A program made the position numbers and the translations under genes. From Pseudorhizobium xiangyangii (lineage in GTDB: Bacteria > Pseudomonadota > Alphaproteobacteria > Rhizobiales > Rhizobiaceae), in assembly GCF_020531965.1 (NCBI RefSeq), contig NZ_JAJAWH010000012.1, positions 62,001 through 126,000 on the forward strand: a stretch of DNA of 64,000 nucleotides. Reading direction: 5' to 3'. The notes beneath the pieces were generated by a model that was not told the origin of the DNA, ran no database searches, and was given only the letters and a program-made list of their open reading frames with translations. Shown here one piece after another: positions 9,464 to 19,646 of this stretch. Position 1 is the first letter of the stretch, and every line of letters begins with the position of its first letter.

Positions 9464-11781
9464 TGGCGGTAAACGACCGCGGAAATATCAGACGGCGCCT
9501 TGCGGTCCTGCTGGCGAGTGTAGCTGTGTGCCTGAATGGCATGGGGCCGCTGTCTGCCCGCGCGCAAGAAAACAGTTTGGGGCTGGCGAACGTGGCGGAC
9601 GACGAAGCAAAGATGCTTCTGCGCGCCAACGAGCTCGTCTACAATCAGGATGCCCAGAAGGTCTCCGCGACTGGCGGTGTCCAGATTTACTATAACCGCT
9701 ACCGCATGGTGGCGCAGCGGGTCGATTACGACCAGCAATCCGGGCGGGTTGTTGCCCGCGGGAACATCGAGCTCATCGAGCCCGATGGAAACCGAATCTA
9801 TGCGGATGAACTGGACGTCACGGACGACTTCAGCGAAGGTTTTCTGAACTCGCTGCGTGTCGAGACGACGGACAATACCCGTATTGCCGGCGAGAGCGCG
9901 GAACGCCTTCCCGGCGACCTGATGGTGCTGAACAACGGCGTCTACACCGCTTGCCTGCCCTGTGCCGATAAGCCGGGACGCGCACCGCTTTGGCAGGTGA
10001 AGGCACAGCGCGTCGTGCAGAACGGCCAGACCCATACCGTTCGCCTGGAAAACGCACGATTCGAATTGTTCGGCGTGCCGATCGGGTTCCTGCCCTTCCT
10101 TGAGGTGCCGGATCATACGGTGAAGCGGAAGTCAGGCTTCCTGTTCCCGACGATGAGCATTGACGACAACCTCGGCTTCGGGCTGACGGTTCCCTATTAC
10201 CGTGTGTTCTCTCCTCACATGGACGCGACATTGAGCCCGACCTACTACACAGGTCAGGGACTGCTGCTGCAGGGCGAGGTCCGCAACCGTTTTGAGACCG
10301 GCCAACACACATTCAGGTTCGCGGGAATCAACCAGCGGGATCCCGGCTCGTTCGATGCCGGGTCCAGTGACGCGCGAGCCGATTCACGTTTCATGGCCGG
10401 CTCCAAAGCGGACTTCGAAATCAATCCGCGCTGGACGTTCGGCTGGGACGTCATGGTCCAGAGCGACAACAACTTCTCGAAGACCTACTCGCTGGATGGC
10501 GTCGATGAGGACGTCTTCCGGAACGAGTTCTACCTGACGGGAATGGGGAAGCGAAACCACTTCGACCTGCGCGCCTTCTACTTCAACGTCCAGGACGTCG
10601 CATACGAGAACACGCTCGAGCAGCAACAGGCGATCGTCTATCCGTCGCTTGACTACCAATACTTCGCGCCCGAACCGGTTGCCGGCGGCGAGCTTTCAAT
10701 CACGACAAACCTGACGAACCTTTCCCGTCGGGAAGACGACTTTTCATCCAACGGCCTCACGCCGCAGTTCCCCGGGCTGGAAGGAGCGTACAGCCGTTTC
10801 ACCACCGAAGCCGAGTGGAAGCGGATGTTCACGACTGAGGGCGGCTTGCTTCTGACGCCGCTCCTTGCTGCACGCGGAGACGCGATACGGCATACGTCTT
10901 CGGCTCCCGGCGGCTATCTTGGTGATTTCGAAGATGACGGCGCCAACGCTCGATACATGGTGACCGCGGGTCTCGAGGCACGATATCCGTTCCTCCTCAC
11001 GACGGAAAACAGCAGCCACATCATCGAGCCGATTGCACAGGTCTTCGTCCGGCCCGACGAACAGATGGCCGGCGGCCTTCCAAACGAGGACGCGCAGAGC
11101 TTCGTATTTGACGCGACGACGCTGTTCGAGCGCGACAAGTTCTCCGGCTTCGATCGTATCGAAGGCGGCACGCGTGCGAATGTCGGCCTTCGATACACCG
11201 GTTCGTTCGACAACGGCATCGGCCTGCGCGGGATCGTCGGCCAGAGCTTCCACCTGGCAGGCCAGAACTCGTTTGCAACGGAAGACCTCGTCCATGCCGG
11301 CGCAAATTCCGGTCTCGAAACGGATACCTCCGACTATGTCGGGATGGCGGGGATCGATCTTCCGATCGGCATCACACTCCAGGCAGGCGCCCGCTTCGAC
11401 GAAGAGACCTTCGACCTGCAGCGAACCGATGCAACCATCTCTTACAGTTCCGCGCGGTTCAGCACGACGCTGAGCTACACTCAGATCGAGGCGCAGCCGG
11501 AGTATGGGTCCATTGTCGATACCGAACTGGTCGAATCGGCCAGCGGGATCCGTATCAACGAGAACTGGTCTCTCGGCGGTTCCGCAGTCTGGGATCTGAA
11601 CGAGCAGGAGGTCATCCGCCGCGGTCTGGCAATCACCTATGCCGACGAGTGCACGATCTTCACGCTCGCCTATAACGATGAGCCGGCCAGCAGCACCAAT
11701 GCAAACGACTGGTCTATCGGCGCGCGCATCACGTTCCGGACTCTTGGCGACATCGATATCGGCTCGACTTCACTCGAATAG
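9463..11781 (+). CDS. lptD: LPS-assembly protein LptD (outer-membrane LPS translocon)
   Basis: 772 residues from a GTG start. The open frame begins at 9397, but the GTG at 9463 is preferred: GGAGG (9451-9455) is spaced seven bases before it, and the start overlaps the lptG stop by one base. It then opens with a basic stretch and hydrophobic core ending LSARA-QEN, a clear signal peptide. An OstA-type beta-jellyroll domain (roughly 45-150, with GGVQIYYNRYRMVAQRV) precedes the long LptD barrel domain. LptD with LptE places LPS in the outer leaflet. A CLPC pair (near residue 165) and a single Cys near the C-terminus could form disulfides as in other LptD proteins. Confidence 0.94.
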   Translation: MAVNDRGNIRRRLAVLLASVAVCLNGMGPLSARAQENSLGLANVADDEAKMLLRANELVYNQDAQKVSATGGVQIYYNRYRMVAQRVDYDQQSGRVVARGNIELIEPDGNRIYADELDVTDDFSEGFLNSLRVETTDNTRIAGESAERLPGDLMVLNNGVYTACLPCADKPGRAPLWQVKAQRVVQNGQTHTVRLENARFELFGVPIGFLPFLEVPDHTVKRKSGFLFPTMSIDDNLGFGLTVPYYRVFSPHMDATLSPTYYTGQGLLLQGEVRNRFETGQHTFRFAGINQRDPGSFDAGSSDARADSRFMAGSKADFEINPRWTFGWDVMVQSDNNFSKTYSLDGVDEDVFRNEFYLTGMGKRNHFDLRAFYFNVQDVAYENTLEQQQAIVYPSLDYQYFAPEPVAGGELSITTNLTNLSRREDDFSSNGLTPQFPGLEGAYSRFTTEAEWKRMFTTEGGLLLTPLLAARGDAIRHTSSAPGGYLGDFEDDGANARYMVTAGLEARYPFLLTTENSSHIIEPIAQVFVRPDEQMAGGLPNEDAQSFVFDATTLFERDKFSGFDRIEGGTRANVGLRYTGSFDNGIGLRGIVGQSFHLAGQNSFATEDLVHAGANSGLETDTSDYVGMAGIDLPIGITLQAGARFDEETFDLQRTDATISYSSARFSTTLSYTQIEAQPEYGSIVDTELVESASGIRINENWSLGGSAVWDLNEQEVIRRGLAITYADECTIFTLAYNDEPASSTNANDWSIGARITFRTLGDIDIGSTSLE

Positions 11782-11894
11782 TGGTCTGGCCATTGTTTTG
11801 CCGTAAGAATTGTGCAACCGGATCGACCTACTTTAGATAGACGAGCGCTGGCGGCCGCAGCACAGCGGGGCTGCCGCGTAGAAGGACGAGTATC

Positions 11895-12839
11895 ATGTCT
11901 GCAATGACAGCAACACGCAGGGTTATCGTAGCCGTGGCGGCGCTTGCCGCCTCTGTGGCCATCGAACCATCCTACCAGCAGGCGCAGGCTGCCAGCCAAA
12001 TTGCCGCGGTGGTCAACAAGACGCCGATTACCAGCAGCGACGTCGCACGCCGTGTTGCCTTCCTGCGTCTCCAACGGCAGAAGGGCGACAACAAGACTGC
12101 TCTCAACCAGCTCGTCGAGGAGGCCCTGAAACGGGACGAGATCGCACGGGTGAAGATGTCGGTCAGTACTGATGACGTCGAGAAGGCATTCGCTCGCTTT
12201 GCGGCAAGCAACAAGCTTTCGCCGGAGCAGATGACGAGCATTCTCAGCCAGGCAGGCGTCGGCGCCGATCACTTCAAGGGATACATCGCCGTCCAGATGA
12301 GCTGGCCACGACTGGTGAATTCACGCTTTGGCGGCAACAGAGGCCGGATGTCATCCGAAGATCTCGTCAAGCGGATGATGGAAAACAACGGGCAGAAGCC
12401 GGTAACCACCGAATACTTCCTGCAACAGATCATCTTTGTGGTTCCCGATTCCAAGCGGAAGGCAATTCTCGGCAAGCGGAAATCGGAAGCCGAGAACAGC
12501 CGTGGGAAGTTCCCGGGTTGCGAGCAGGCCAAGCAGTTTGCGGCAACCATGCTCGACGTTTCCGTTCGTGATCTTGGCCGTGTCCTTGCGCCCGAACTGC
12601 CTGAGGAATGGAAACCGCTGATTGAAAAGGCGTCCAGCGGTACGACAAGCACGCTCGTCACTCCACGCGGCGTGGAATTCCTTGCCATATGCAATCAGCG
12701 CCAGGTTTCGGACGACCATGCGGCGGAAGTCGTTTTCCGTGCCGAGGATCTTGGCAAGCAACAGGAAACCGGCAAGAATCCGAACGAGGAGAAATACCTC
12801 GAGGAACTGCGCAACAAGGCCCAGATCGCCTACCGTTGA
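11895..12839 (+). CDS. SurA N-terminal domain periplasmic chaperone / peptidyl-prolyl isomerase-like protein
   Basis: 314 residues. It has a cleavable signal peptide (1-33, ending QAQA-AS), then a SurA-type chaperone domain starting QIAAVVNKTPITSSDV and containing LVEEALKRDEI. The typical lptD-surA-pdxA-rsmA order supports the call. It is much shorter than the two-parvulin SurA of enteric bacteria (about 430 residues). A remnant isomerase-like region may cover about 170-270, but I see no clear parvulin catalytic motif. The likely role is escorting outer-membrane proteins, LptD included, across the periplasm. The 113-base gap after lptD may hold its own promoter. Confidence 0.82.
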   Translation: MSAMTATRRVIVAVAALAASVAIEPSYQQAQAASQIAAVVNKTPITSSDVARRVAFLRLQRQKGDNKTALNQLVEEALKRDEIARVKMSVSTDDVEKAFARFAASNKLSPEQMTSILSQAGVGADHFKGYIAVQMSWPRLVNSRFGGNRGRMSSEDLVKRMMENNGQKPVTTEYFLQQIIFVVPDSKRKAILGKRKSEAENSRGKFPGCEQAKQFAATMLDVSVRDLGRVLAPELPEEWKPLIEKASSGTTSTLVTPRGVEFLAICNQRQVSDDHAAEVVFRAEDLGKQQETGKNPNEEKYLEELRNKAQIAYR

Positions 12840-12853
12840 TACGAGGAAAATGA

Positions 12854-13876
12854 ATGCTGCTTGATCGTCCGCTTGCTCTCACACAGGGCGATCCTGCCGG
12901 CATCGGCCCCGACATCACCCTCGCGGCCTGGACAGGGCGGCGAGAGCATAAGCTCCAACCGTTCCTTTATGTCGGCGACCCGACCGTTCTGGCTGCGCGG
13001 GCGCAGCTTCTGGGCCTCGACGTTCCGATTGTGGAAACCGATCCTGCAGGCGCACAATCCATCTTTTCGGCGAGCCTTCCGGTCTATCCGGTCGCCGCCG
13101 GTGCGGTCGTGGCTCCCGGCGAAGCGCATGTCGCTACGGCCCGCGGGACCATCAGCGCCATAGAGACAGCAGTCTCCCTGACACTCCAGGGCAGCACGGC
13201 GGCCGTCGTGACCAACCCTATTGCCAAGTCCGTCCTCTATGCGTCCGGATTCGGCTTTCCCGGTCATACGGAGTTTCTGGCAGATCTTGCCGAACGTGCC
13301 TCCGGTACAAAGGCGATGCCGGTGATGATGCTGGCCGGCCCCAAGCTGCGCGCGATACCGGTGACGATCCATATTCCGGTAAAGGACATCCCTTCCGTGT
13401 TGACCGAAGAGCTGATCGTCGAGACATGCCGGATTGCACACCGCGATCTCAAGGAACGATTCGGCATTGCCCAGCCACGGCTTGCTGTTGCGGGTCTCAA
13501 CCCGCATGCTGGCGAGGAAGGCGCAATCGGCCAGGAGGACCGGGACATCATCCATCCGGCGATTACCGCTCTGCGTCGCGAAGGCATCCACGCATTCGGC
13601 CCCCTGCCCGCGGATACGATGTTCCATGACGAGGCTCGTGGCCGGTACGATGTCGCCATCTGCATGTACCACGATCAGGCCCTCATTCCGGCCAAGGCAT
13701 TGGGCTTCGACACTTCCGTCAACGTCACGCTCGGCCTGCCGTTCATCCGCACGTCACCCGATCATGGGACGGCATTCGGCATTGCCGGACAAGGCGTTGC
13801 CCGTGAGACCAGCCTTGTCGCGGCACTGACCTTGGCCGCCGAACTGGCAGAGAAATCGGCAAAGGTTCCTGCCTGA
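12854..13876 (+). CDS. pdxA: 4-hydroxythreonine-4-phosphate dehydrogenase
   Basis: 340 residues. The opening [13 protein letters not shown], the [12 protein letters not shown] segment, [11 protein letters not shown] and the metal-binding [10 protein letters not shown] are all diagnostic for PdxA. It catalyses the NAD-dependent oxidation and decarboxylation step of the DXP-dependent pyridoxal 5'-phosphate pathway in the cytoplasm. GAGG at 12843 precedes the ATG at 12854. Its TGA overlaps the rsmA ATG by one base (TGATG at 13874-13878), a coupling also seen in other proteobacteria. Confidence 0.95.
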   Translation: MLLDRPLALTQGDPAGIGPDITLAAWTGRREHKLQPFLYVGDPTVLAARAQLLGLDVPIVETDPAGAQSIFSASLPVYPVAAGAVVAPGEAHVATARGTISAIETAVSLTLQGSTAAVVTNPIAKSVLYASGFGFPGHTEFLADLAERASGTKAMPVMMLAGPKLRAIPVTIHIPVKDIPSVLTEELIVETCRIAHRDLKERFGIAQPRLAVAGLNPHAGEEGAIGQEDRDIIHPAITALRREGIHAFGPLPADTMFHDEARGRYDVAICMYHDQALIPAKALGFDTSVNVTLGLPFIRTSPDHGTAFGIAGQGVARETSLVAALTLAAELAEKSAKVPA

Positions 13877-14703
13877 TGGCAACACTGGACGGCCTGCCGC
13901 CGCTGCGCGACGTGATTCAGCGCCATGGCCTCGACGCGCGCAAGGCGCTCGGACAGAATTTCCTGCTCGATCTCAACCTCACCCAGAAAATCGCTCGCAG
14001 CGCCGGGTCGCTGGAGGGGGTGACTGTCATCGAAGTAGGACCCGGCCCGGGTGGACTGACGCGCGCAATCCTGTCGCTTGGAGCCAAGAAGGTTATCGCG
14101 ATCGAACGGGATTCCCGTTGCCTGCCCGCCCTGGCTGAAATCTCGGATCACTACCCCGGCAAGCTCGAAGTCATCGCAGGCGACGCTCTGAAGGTGGATT
14201 TGCCGTCCATAGCACCCGAAGGACCGGTCAAGATCATCGCAAACCTGCCCTACAATGTGGGCACACAGCTCCTGGTGAACTGGCTGCTGCCACCGACATG
14301 GCCGCCGTTTTGGGAATCGCTGACGCTGATGTTCCAGAAGGAGGTTGGGCAACGGATCGTCGCCAACGAAGACGATGATCACTACGGACGGCTCGGTGTT
14401 CTGGCCGGCTGGCGCACCGACGCCAGGATGGTCTTCGACGTGCCGCCACAGGCGTTCACGCCACCGCCGAAGGTGACGTCGACAGTCGTCAACCTGACGC
14501 CCCGTCCTCAGCCCCTTCCCTGCGACGCCAAGAAGCTCGAACGGATTACGCATGCGGCATTCGGCCAGAGGCGGAAGATGCTTCGCCAGAGCCTGAAGCC
14601 GCTCGGCGGAGAAGCATTGCTCAACAAGGCCGACATCGACCCGGCCCGGCGTGCCGAAACGCTGTCGGTCGAGGAATTCGTGACGCTCGCCAACACGCTC
14701 TGA
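13876..14703 (+). CDS. rsmA: 16S rRNA (A1518/A1519-N6)-dimethyltransferase
   Basis: 275 residues, the usual length of KsgA/RsmA. Visible motifs are LGQNFLLD at the N-terminus, the SAM-binding [14 protein letters not shown] (about 54-67), the acidic IERD loop and the catalytic NLPYNV (about 120). It dimethylates two adjacent adenines near the 3' end of 16S rRNA late in 30S assembly; loss gives kasugamycin resistance in other bacteria. It is the last gene of the lptF-rsmA run. Confidence 0.96.
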   Translation: MATLDGLPPLRDVIQRHGLDARKALGQNFLLDLNLTQKIARSAGSLEGVTVIEVGPGPGGLTRAILSLGAKKVIAIERDSRCLPALAEISDHYPGKLEVIAGDALKVDLPSIAPEGPVKIIANLPYNVGTQLLVNWLLPPTWPPFWESLTLMFQKEVGQRIVANEDDDHYGRLGVLAGWRTDARMVFDVPPQAFTPPPKVTSTVVNLTPRPQPLPCDAKKLERITHAAFGQRRKMLRQSLKPLGGEALLNKADIDPARRAETLSVEEFVTLANTL

Positions 14704-14765
14704 TCGACAATAATTTGCCTTATTAATGGCTTTCATGTGGGACTTGCCGGATCAGCAGGTCACTC

Positions 14766-15392
14766 ATGTCCGCCACCACCCAGCTTCCCCAGCCTTTCAA
14801 CCAGAAGCTGCGGCTCGCTGCACTCTGGCTCATGTCGATCTGCGTCGCCACGGTCATACTCTTTACCCGGCCTCGAATTTCTGAAGAAGGCCTGCTGCAT
14901 GAGGTGATGGAAACCGCAGGACTTGCCCTGCTGATCGCCGCCGTCATGGGGCGGCTCTGGAGCATCCTCTACATCGGATCCAAGAAGAACCGGGAGCTCG
15001 TGACACTCGGCCCCTATTCCGTAACGAGGAACCCTCTCTACTTCTTCTCCCTTACGGGCCTTCTGGGCATCGGATTGGTCTACGGCTCGGTGATACTGGC
15101 AACCGCCTTTTTTGCCATCGGCATCGTGGTCTTTCACCACACCGCTACACGAGAAGCCGAATTCCTGAGAGCCAAGTTCGGGGATATCTATGCCGATTAT
15201 GCCGTCCGGACACCACTGATCATACCGCGGCCCTGGCTCTACAGGACATCCGAGAGCGTCACGTTCTCGGCCAGGGCGCTATCCCGCACTCTACGGGACT
15301 GCCTGCCCTTCCTCGTTCTTTATCCGCTGATAGAGCTTGTGGAGTACCTCCACGCCATCGGCCTGTTAAAGCCGATATTCGTGATTCCCTGA
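14766..15392 (+). CDS. Isoprenylcysteine carboxyl methyltransferase (ICMT) family membrane protein
   Basis: 208 residues with four or five hydrophobic segments. The family motif GPYSVTRNPLYFF and the later REAEFLRAKFGDIYADY are the SAM-binding core of the ICMT / phospholipid methyltransferase-like membrane fold. Bacterial members methylate small or lipid substrates that are mostly unknown; there is no prenylated-protein context here. The gene stands alone, 62 bases after rsmA, and converges with gmk only five bases apart. Confidence 0.8.
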   Translation: MSATTQLPQPFNQKLRLAALWLMSICVATVILFTRPRISEEGLLHEVMETAGLALLIAAVMGRLWSILYIGSKKNRELVTLGPYSVTRNPLYFFSLTGLLGIGLVYGSVILATAFFAIGIVVFHHTATREAEFLRAKFGDIYADYAVRTPLIIPRPWLYRTSESVTFSARALSRTLRDCLPFLVLYPLIELVEYLHAIGLLKPIFVIP

Positions 15393-15397
15393 AGAAA

Positions 15398-16060
15398 TCA
15401 GAGGTTCGGTTCTTCGGTCAGCAATTCCTGCACGAAATCGAAAAGGCCGTGCCGGCGATCACGTCGGATACGCTCCGCCTTGACTATGCAGCTCACATAG
15501 CCGAACGCCTCGTCCAGATCATCATTGACGATGACGTAATCATACTCGCGCCAATGCTCGATCTCGGAGCGAGAGTTCAATAGCCGCGTCCTGATCACCT
15601 CTTCGGAATCCTCTGCACGGCGATGCAGACGGGACTGCAATTCCGTCATGGTCGGCGGCAGCACGAAGATCGAAACGACGTCCGCCGTCATCTTTTCCTG
15701 AAGCTGCAACGCACCCTGCCAATCGATGTCGAACAGCATATCGCGGCCTTCCGCCATCGCCTGCTCAACCGGCTCGCGGGGCGTGCCATAGAAATTGCCG
15801 TGGACTTCTGCCCATTCAAGAAGATCGCCGGCGTCACGCATTCTCTCGAATTGCGCCACGCTGATGAAGTGATAGTGCTTTCCAGCGATCTCGCTCGGCC
15901 GCTTCTGCCGGGTCGTGACGCTGACGGAAATCTCGAGGCTGTGGTCGTCGTCGAGCAGATTGCGAGCGATCGTAGACTTGCCTGCGCCAGACGGCGAGGA
16001 AAGGACGAGCATCAGCCCACGGCGGGCAATCTTGACGGGCGAGGATGCCGCGGGGTTCAT
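15398..16060 (-). CDS. gmk: Guanylate kinase
   Basis: 220 residues. P-loop [10 protein letters not shown] (about 20-29), the GMP-binding [17 protein letters not shown] region and [11 protein letters not shown] identify guanylate kinase, which phosphorylates GMP or dGMP with ATP. It starts three bases after the yicC stop, so the two form an operon, as in many alphaproteobacteria. Confidence 0.96.
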   Translation of the reverse strand: MNPAASSPVKIARRGLMLVLSSPSGAGKSTIARNLLDDDHSLEISVSVTTRQKRPSEIAGKHYHFISVAQFERMRDAGDLLEWAEVHGNFYGTPREPVEQAMAEGRDMLFDIDWQGALQLQEKMTADVVSIFVLPPTMTELQSRLHRRAEDSEEVIRTRLLNSRSEIEHWREYDYVIVNDDLDEAFGYVSCIVKAERIRRDRRHGLFDFVQELLTEEPNL

Positions 16061-16063
16061 GCT

Positions 16064-16951
16064 TTACTCCAGATTCTGGACCTGTTCACGGAACTGGTCG
16101 ATAACGACTTTAAGCTCGAGGCCTACGCTCGTAACCGCGGCCGAGTTTGACTTCGAACAGATTGTATTCGATTCGCGGTTAAATTCCTGTGCCAGAAAAT
16201 CCAGCCGCCGGCCAATCGGCCCGCCTTTTTCGAGAAGCTCGGTGGCAGCGGCCACATGGGCCTTGAGGCGGTCGATCTCTTCACGCAGATCGGCCTTGGT
16301 GGCAAGCAGTGCCGCCTCCGCATGAAGACGGGTGGAATCGAGCGACGCGCCATCCTGAAGCAGGGCAGCCACCTGCTGCGACAACCGGCGTGCGATCTCT
16401 TCGGGCGAACGAGAAGGATCTTGCTCGACCACCGCCGCGAGCTCAGAAATCCGCGTTACCTGTGCTGACATCACCTCTGCGAGTGCGGCACCTTCGCTCT
16501 CCCGCATCTGCTTCAAAGCCACCAGCGCGCCTTCCAGGCCTTCCTGTATGGCCGTATCACGGGCTGCGGCCGCTGCATCGCTATCCTCTGCCTCGCGGAT
16601 ATCCACGATCCCGCGGATACCAAGGAGCGTATCGAGACGTAAAGGCGCAGGGTCGATGACGTCTCCAAGCTGAGAACGAAGCGCCAGGATAGCGTCGAGC
16701 GCATCGCGGTTCAGCACGGCTTCGAGCTTCGTTTCCGATGCCGCCACGCTCAACGCCGCCTGGATGTTCCCCCTCGAGAAACGCTCGGCCACGAGCCGGC
16801 GCACGTCGGGCTCCAGGCGCTCAAGCCCTGGGGGCAGCCGCAGCCGCAGATCCAGCCCCTTGCCGTTGACGGAGCGGAGTTCCCAGACGATCCGGTAACG
16901 CCCGTGGGTGCCTTCGCTGCGGGCGAAACCGGTCATCGACTGGGGGCTCAT
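16064..16951 (-). CDS. YicC family endoribonuclease
   Basis: 295 residues. The opening SMTGFARSEG and the ELRSVNGKGLDLRLRLP segment are the YicC N-terminal domain. The C-terminal third, with EIDRLKAHV, GRRLDFLAQEFNRESNT and CSKSN, is the DUF1732 domain. E. coli YicC is an endoribonuclease linked to small-RNA turnover and stationary-phase survival. A GGAGAAG sequence precedes the start. Linkage to gmk is a conserved arrangement, although the reason for it is not known. Confidence 0.93.
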   Translation of the reverse strand: MSPQSMTGFARSEGTHGRYRIVWELRSVNGKGLDLRLRLPPGLERLEPDVRRLVAERFSRGNIQAALSVAASETKLEAVLNRDALDAILALRSQLGDVIDPAPLRLDTLLGIRGIVDIREAEDSDAAAAARDTAIQEGLEGALVALKQMRESEGAALAEVMSAQVTRISELAAVVEQDPSRSPEEIARRLSQQVAALLQDGASLDSTRLHAEAALLATKADLREEIDRLKAHVAAATELLEKGGPIGRRLDFLAQEFNRESNTICSKSNSAAVTSVGLELKVVIDQFREQVQNLE

Positions 16952-16976
16952 TCTCTTCTCCGCTCAGGACTTGACG

Positions 16977-18188
16977 TCAGTTGGAAGGCTTTTCGGCTTC
17001 GTCGCCGCCGGGCTGGCCGTCGCTCAACTCCGACTCGGCGCTGTCAGCGCGTTCGGCTTCCAGTTGCCGCCAGCGGCGGACGTTGGCGTTATGGGCATCC
17101 AGGGTTTCCGCAAAGGCATGCCCACCGCTGCCGTCGGCCACGAAGTAAAGGTCCTTCGTGCGCCACGGATTGGCTACTGCCTCAAGTGCAGCGCGGCCAG
17201 GATTGGCGATTGGCCCAGGCGGCAGCCCCTTGATGACATAGGTATTGTAGGGCGTTTCCTTCTGGATGTCGGAGTGGTAGATCGGGCGGTCCGCAGGCTT
17301 TCCTTCACCACCGAAAAGGCCATAGATGATGGTCGGGTCCGACTGAAGACGCATGCCCTTTTCAAGCCGGTTCAGGAAGACCGAGGCCACGCGAGCGCGC
17401 TCGTCGTCCTTGCCCGTCTCCCTCTCGACGATAGACGCGAGCGTAACGAACTCTTCCTTGGTCTTGACGAGCAGGTCCGGATCACGCTTTTCCCAGACCA
17501 GATCGATCAGCCTTTCCTGGGCGACGCGCATCTGCTGGACGATATCGGCACGCTTGGTGCCGCGGGAAAACTTGTAGGTGTCAGGACGCAGGCTGCCTTC
17601 CGGGGGGATTTCTGCCGGCAACTCACCTTCCAACACCGTATCCTCCGCGAGCCGAAGCATCATCTGACGAACGGTTAGGCCCTCAGGCAGCACGACGGAA
17701 TAGAGGATGGACTTGCCGGATTCGAGCAGTTCCATGATTTCCTTCATGGAAGCCCCGGCCTTGATGTCATATTCGCCGGCCTTCAGCGTGCCGCCGTCGC
17801 GCAGATAGGTCGCGCTGACATAGCGGAAGACGCGCGCATCGGAGATAATGCCGTTGCGCTCGAGGTTGTTGGCGATCTCCGCCAGACCATTGCCCGCCCG
17901 CACCATGAAGTGCGTGTTGGCCTCCAGCGGACCTGCCTTCTGGAAGGTCGAGACCATGTAGTAAAAGCCAGCGACTGCAACCACGCAGACAATGACCACC
18001 GCCGTCATCACGAAATTCAGGAATATTACCAGCTGGCTGCGTGCCTTTTTCGACCGTCGCGGCGGATCCGGCACGCGTTCAGGCTTCAGGGCCTCATTGG
18101 GCGATTTCGGAATGATCGGGCCGCTGCCGCCGCCATGGCCTGGCGACATTTCGCTCGTCTGGTTGCTGTTGTTCACTGCGCCCCCCAT
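16977..18188 (-). CDS. mltG: Endolytic peptidoglycan transglycosylase MltG
   Basis: 403 residues. A Pro/Gly-rich cytoplasmic tail (1-50) and one transmembrane helix (about 52-78) lead into a periplasmic YceG domain. The catalytic Glu255 lies in ASIVERETG, with LQSDPTIIYG, YNTYVIKGLPPGPIANPG and YFVADGSGGHAF as further family motifs. MltG cuts nascent glycan strands and is thought to set their length. The C-terminal ~30 residues are acidic and Ser/Glu rich. It lies downstream of fabF on the same strand, as in many rhizobia. Confidence 0.95.
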   Translation of the reverse strand: MGGAVNNSNQTSEMSPGHGGGSGPIIPKSPNEALKPERVPDPPRRSKKARSQLVIFLNFVMTAVVIVCVVAVAGFYYMVSTFQKAGPLEANTHFMVRAGNGLAEIANNLERNGIISDARVFRYVSATYLRDGGTLKAGEYDIKAGASMKEIMELLESGKSILYSVVLPEGLTVRQMMLRLAEDTVLEGELPAEIPPEGSLRPDTYKFSRGTKRADIVQQMRVAQERLIDLVWEKRDPDLLVKTKEEFVTLASIVERETGKDDERARVASVFLNRLEKGMRLQSDPTIIYGLFGGEGKPADRPIYHSDIQKETPYNTYVIKGLPPGPIANPGRAALEAVANPWRTKDLYFVADGSGGHAFAETLDAHNANVRRWRQLEAERADSAESELSDGQPGGDEAEKPSN

Positions 18189-18279
18189 GAATGCACGGTA
18201 GTGACCGCTATTTGACCAAGCAATGCGGCAAAAACAGGTTCAGTAGATGGGCCGGTGAACCCCACCAGCCCCGCTATGT

Positions 18280-19539
18280 TCAGGCTTCGTAACGGCGCAG
18301 GACGAGGGAGGCGTTCGTTCCCCCGAAACCGAACGAATTGGAGAGCGCAACGTTGATTTCACGCTGCCTCGCCTTGTGCGGCACCAGGTCAATCGCCGTC
18401 TCGACATCGGGATTGTCGAGATTGAGTGTCGGCGGTGCGACGTTGTCGCGGATTGCGAGCGTCGCAAAGATCGCTTCGACTGCACCGGCGGCGCCAAGAA
18501 GATGTCCGATGGCCGACTTGGTCGATGACATGGAGATGTTCGGCGCTGCATCGCCAACCAAGCGTTCGACAGCCCCGAGTTCGATGGTGTCGGCCATGGT
18601 GGAGGTGCCGTGAGAGTTGATGTAGTCGATGTCGGCAGGGTTCAGCCCCGCGCGCTTCAACGCCATCGTCATGCAACGGAAGGCGCCTTCGCCATCCTCG
18701 GACGGAGCCGTGATGTGGAATGCATCGCCGGAGAGCCCGTAGCCCACCACTTCGGCGTAAATCTTCGCACCGCGGGCCTTTGCATGTTCCAGTTCTTCAA
18801 GAACCACGATGCCAGCGCCCTCACCCATGACGAAGCCGTCACGGTCGCGATCATAGGGTCGGGAAGCCTTCTGCGGCTCCTCGTTGTGCGTCGAAAGCGC
18901 CTTGCAGGCCGCAAATCCGGCCAGCGCAATGCGTGAAATAGGGGATTCCGCACCGCCGGCCACCATCACGTCGGCATCGCCCAGCGCGATCAGGCGCGCG
19001 GCATCACCGATGGCATGTGCGCCCGTCGAACAGGCGGTTACGACCGAATGGTTCGGGCCGCGCAACTGGTGGCGGATTGAGACCTGGCCGGATATCAGGT
19101 TGATAAGACGGCCCGGGATGAAGAAGGGGGAAATGCGGCGGGGGCCCTTTTCCTTCAGCGTATAACCGGCTTCGACGATCCCTTCGAGACCACCGATACC
19201 GGAGCCGATCAGCACACCGGTCGCGATCTGATCCTCATTGGACTTCGGATGCCAGTCGGCATCTTTGAGAGCCATCTCAGCGGCGGCCATGCCATAGATG
19301 ATGAAAGGATCAACCTTGCGCTGTTCCTTCGGCTCCATCCAATCGTCGGCATTGAAAGTGCCGCCCGAGCCGTCACCGAAAGGAATGCGACAAGCGATCT
19401 TGGCGGGCAGGTCCTCGACCTCGAAATCGGTAATTTTATTCGCGGCATTCTGCCCCGAAATCAGCCGTTGCCAGCTCACTTCCGTTCCGCATCCGAGCGG
19501 AGATACCATGCCGGTACCGGTGATAACGACCCGTCTCAT
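18280..19539 (-). CDS. fabF: Beta-ketoacyl-ACP synthase II
   Basis: 419 residues with the full Cys-His-His triad: Cys170 in VTACSTGAHA, His310 in NSHGTSTMADT and His346 in KSAIGHLLGAAG. It condenses malonyl-ACP with acyl-ACP during fatty-acid elongation and elongates palmitoleoyl-ACP to cis-vaccenoyl-ACP. It follows acpP on the same strand after a 107-base gap that contains a hairpin, so expression relative to acpP may be reduced by partial termination. Confidence 0.96.
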   Translation of the reverse strand: MRRVVITGTGMVSPLGCGTEVSWQRLISGQNAANKITDFEVEDLPAKIACRIPFGDGSGGTFNADDWMEPKEQRKVDPFIIYGMAAAEMALKDADWHPKSNEDQIATGVLIGSGIGGLEGIVEAGYTLKEKGPRRISPFFIPGRLINLISGQVSIRHQLRGPNHSVVTACSTGAHAIGDAARLIALGDADVMVAGGAESPISRIALAGFAACKALSTHNEEPQKASRPYDRDRDGFVMGEGAGIVVLEELEHAKARGAKIYAEVVGYGLSGDAFHITAPSEDGEGAFRCMTMALKRAGLNPADIDYINSHGTSTMADTIELGAVERLVGDAAPNISMSSTKSAIGHLLGAAGAVEAIFATLAIRDNVAPPTLNLDNPDVETAIDLVPHKARQREINVALSNSFGFGGTNASLVLRRYEA

Positions 19540-19579
19540 CGCCAGCGTCCCACCTAAGTCTGTCGTGTTTTAGTTACTG

Positions 19580-19602
19580 AAACGGCCCGAACGAGCGGGC
19601 CG
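19580..19602 (-). terminator. Hairpin between acpP and fabF (terminator or attenuator)
   Basis: CGGCCCG (19583-19589) and CGGGCCG (19596-19602) form a perfect 7-bp stem with a 6-base loop. On the minus strand the stem is followed by TTTCAG, a weak U-tract. This may lower transcription from abundant acpP mRNA into fabF. Confidence 0.45.
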
Positions 19603-19646
19603 CCATAGGGGCTGCCAAACGGCATCGCCCCGCAATTGAAATGGTA

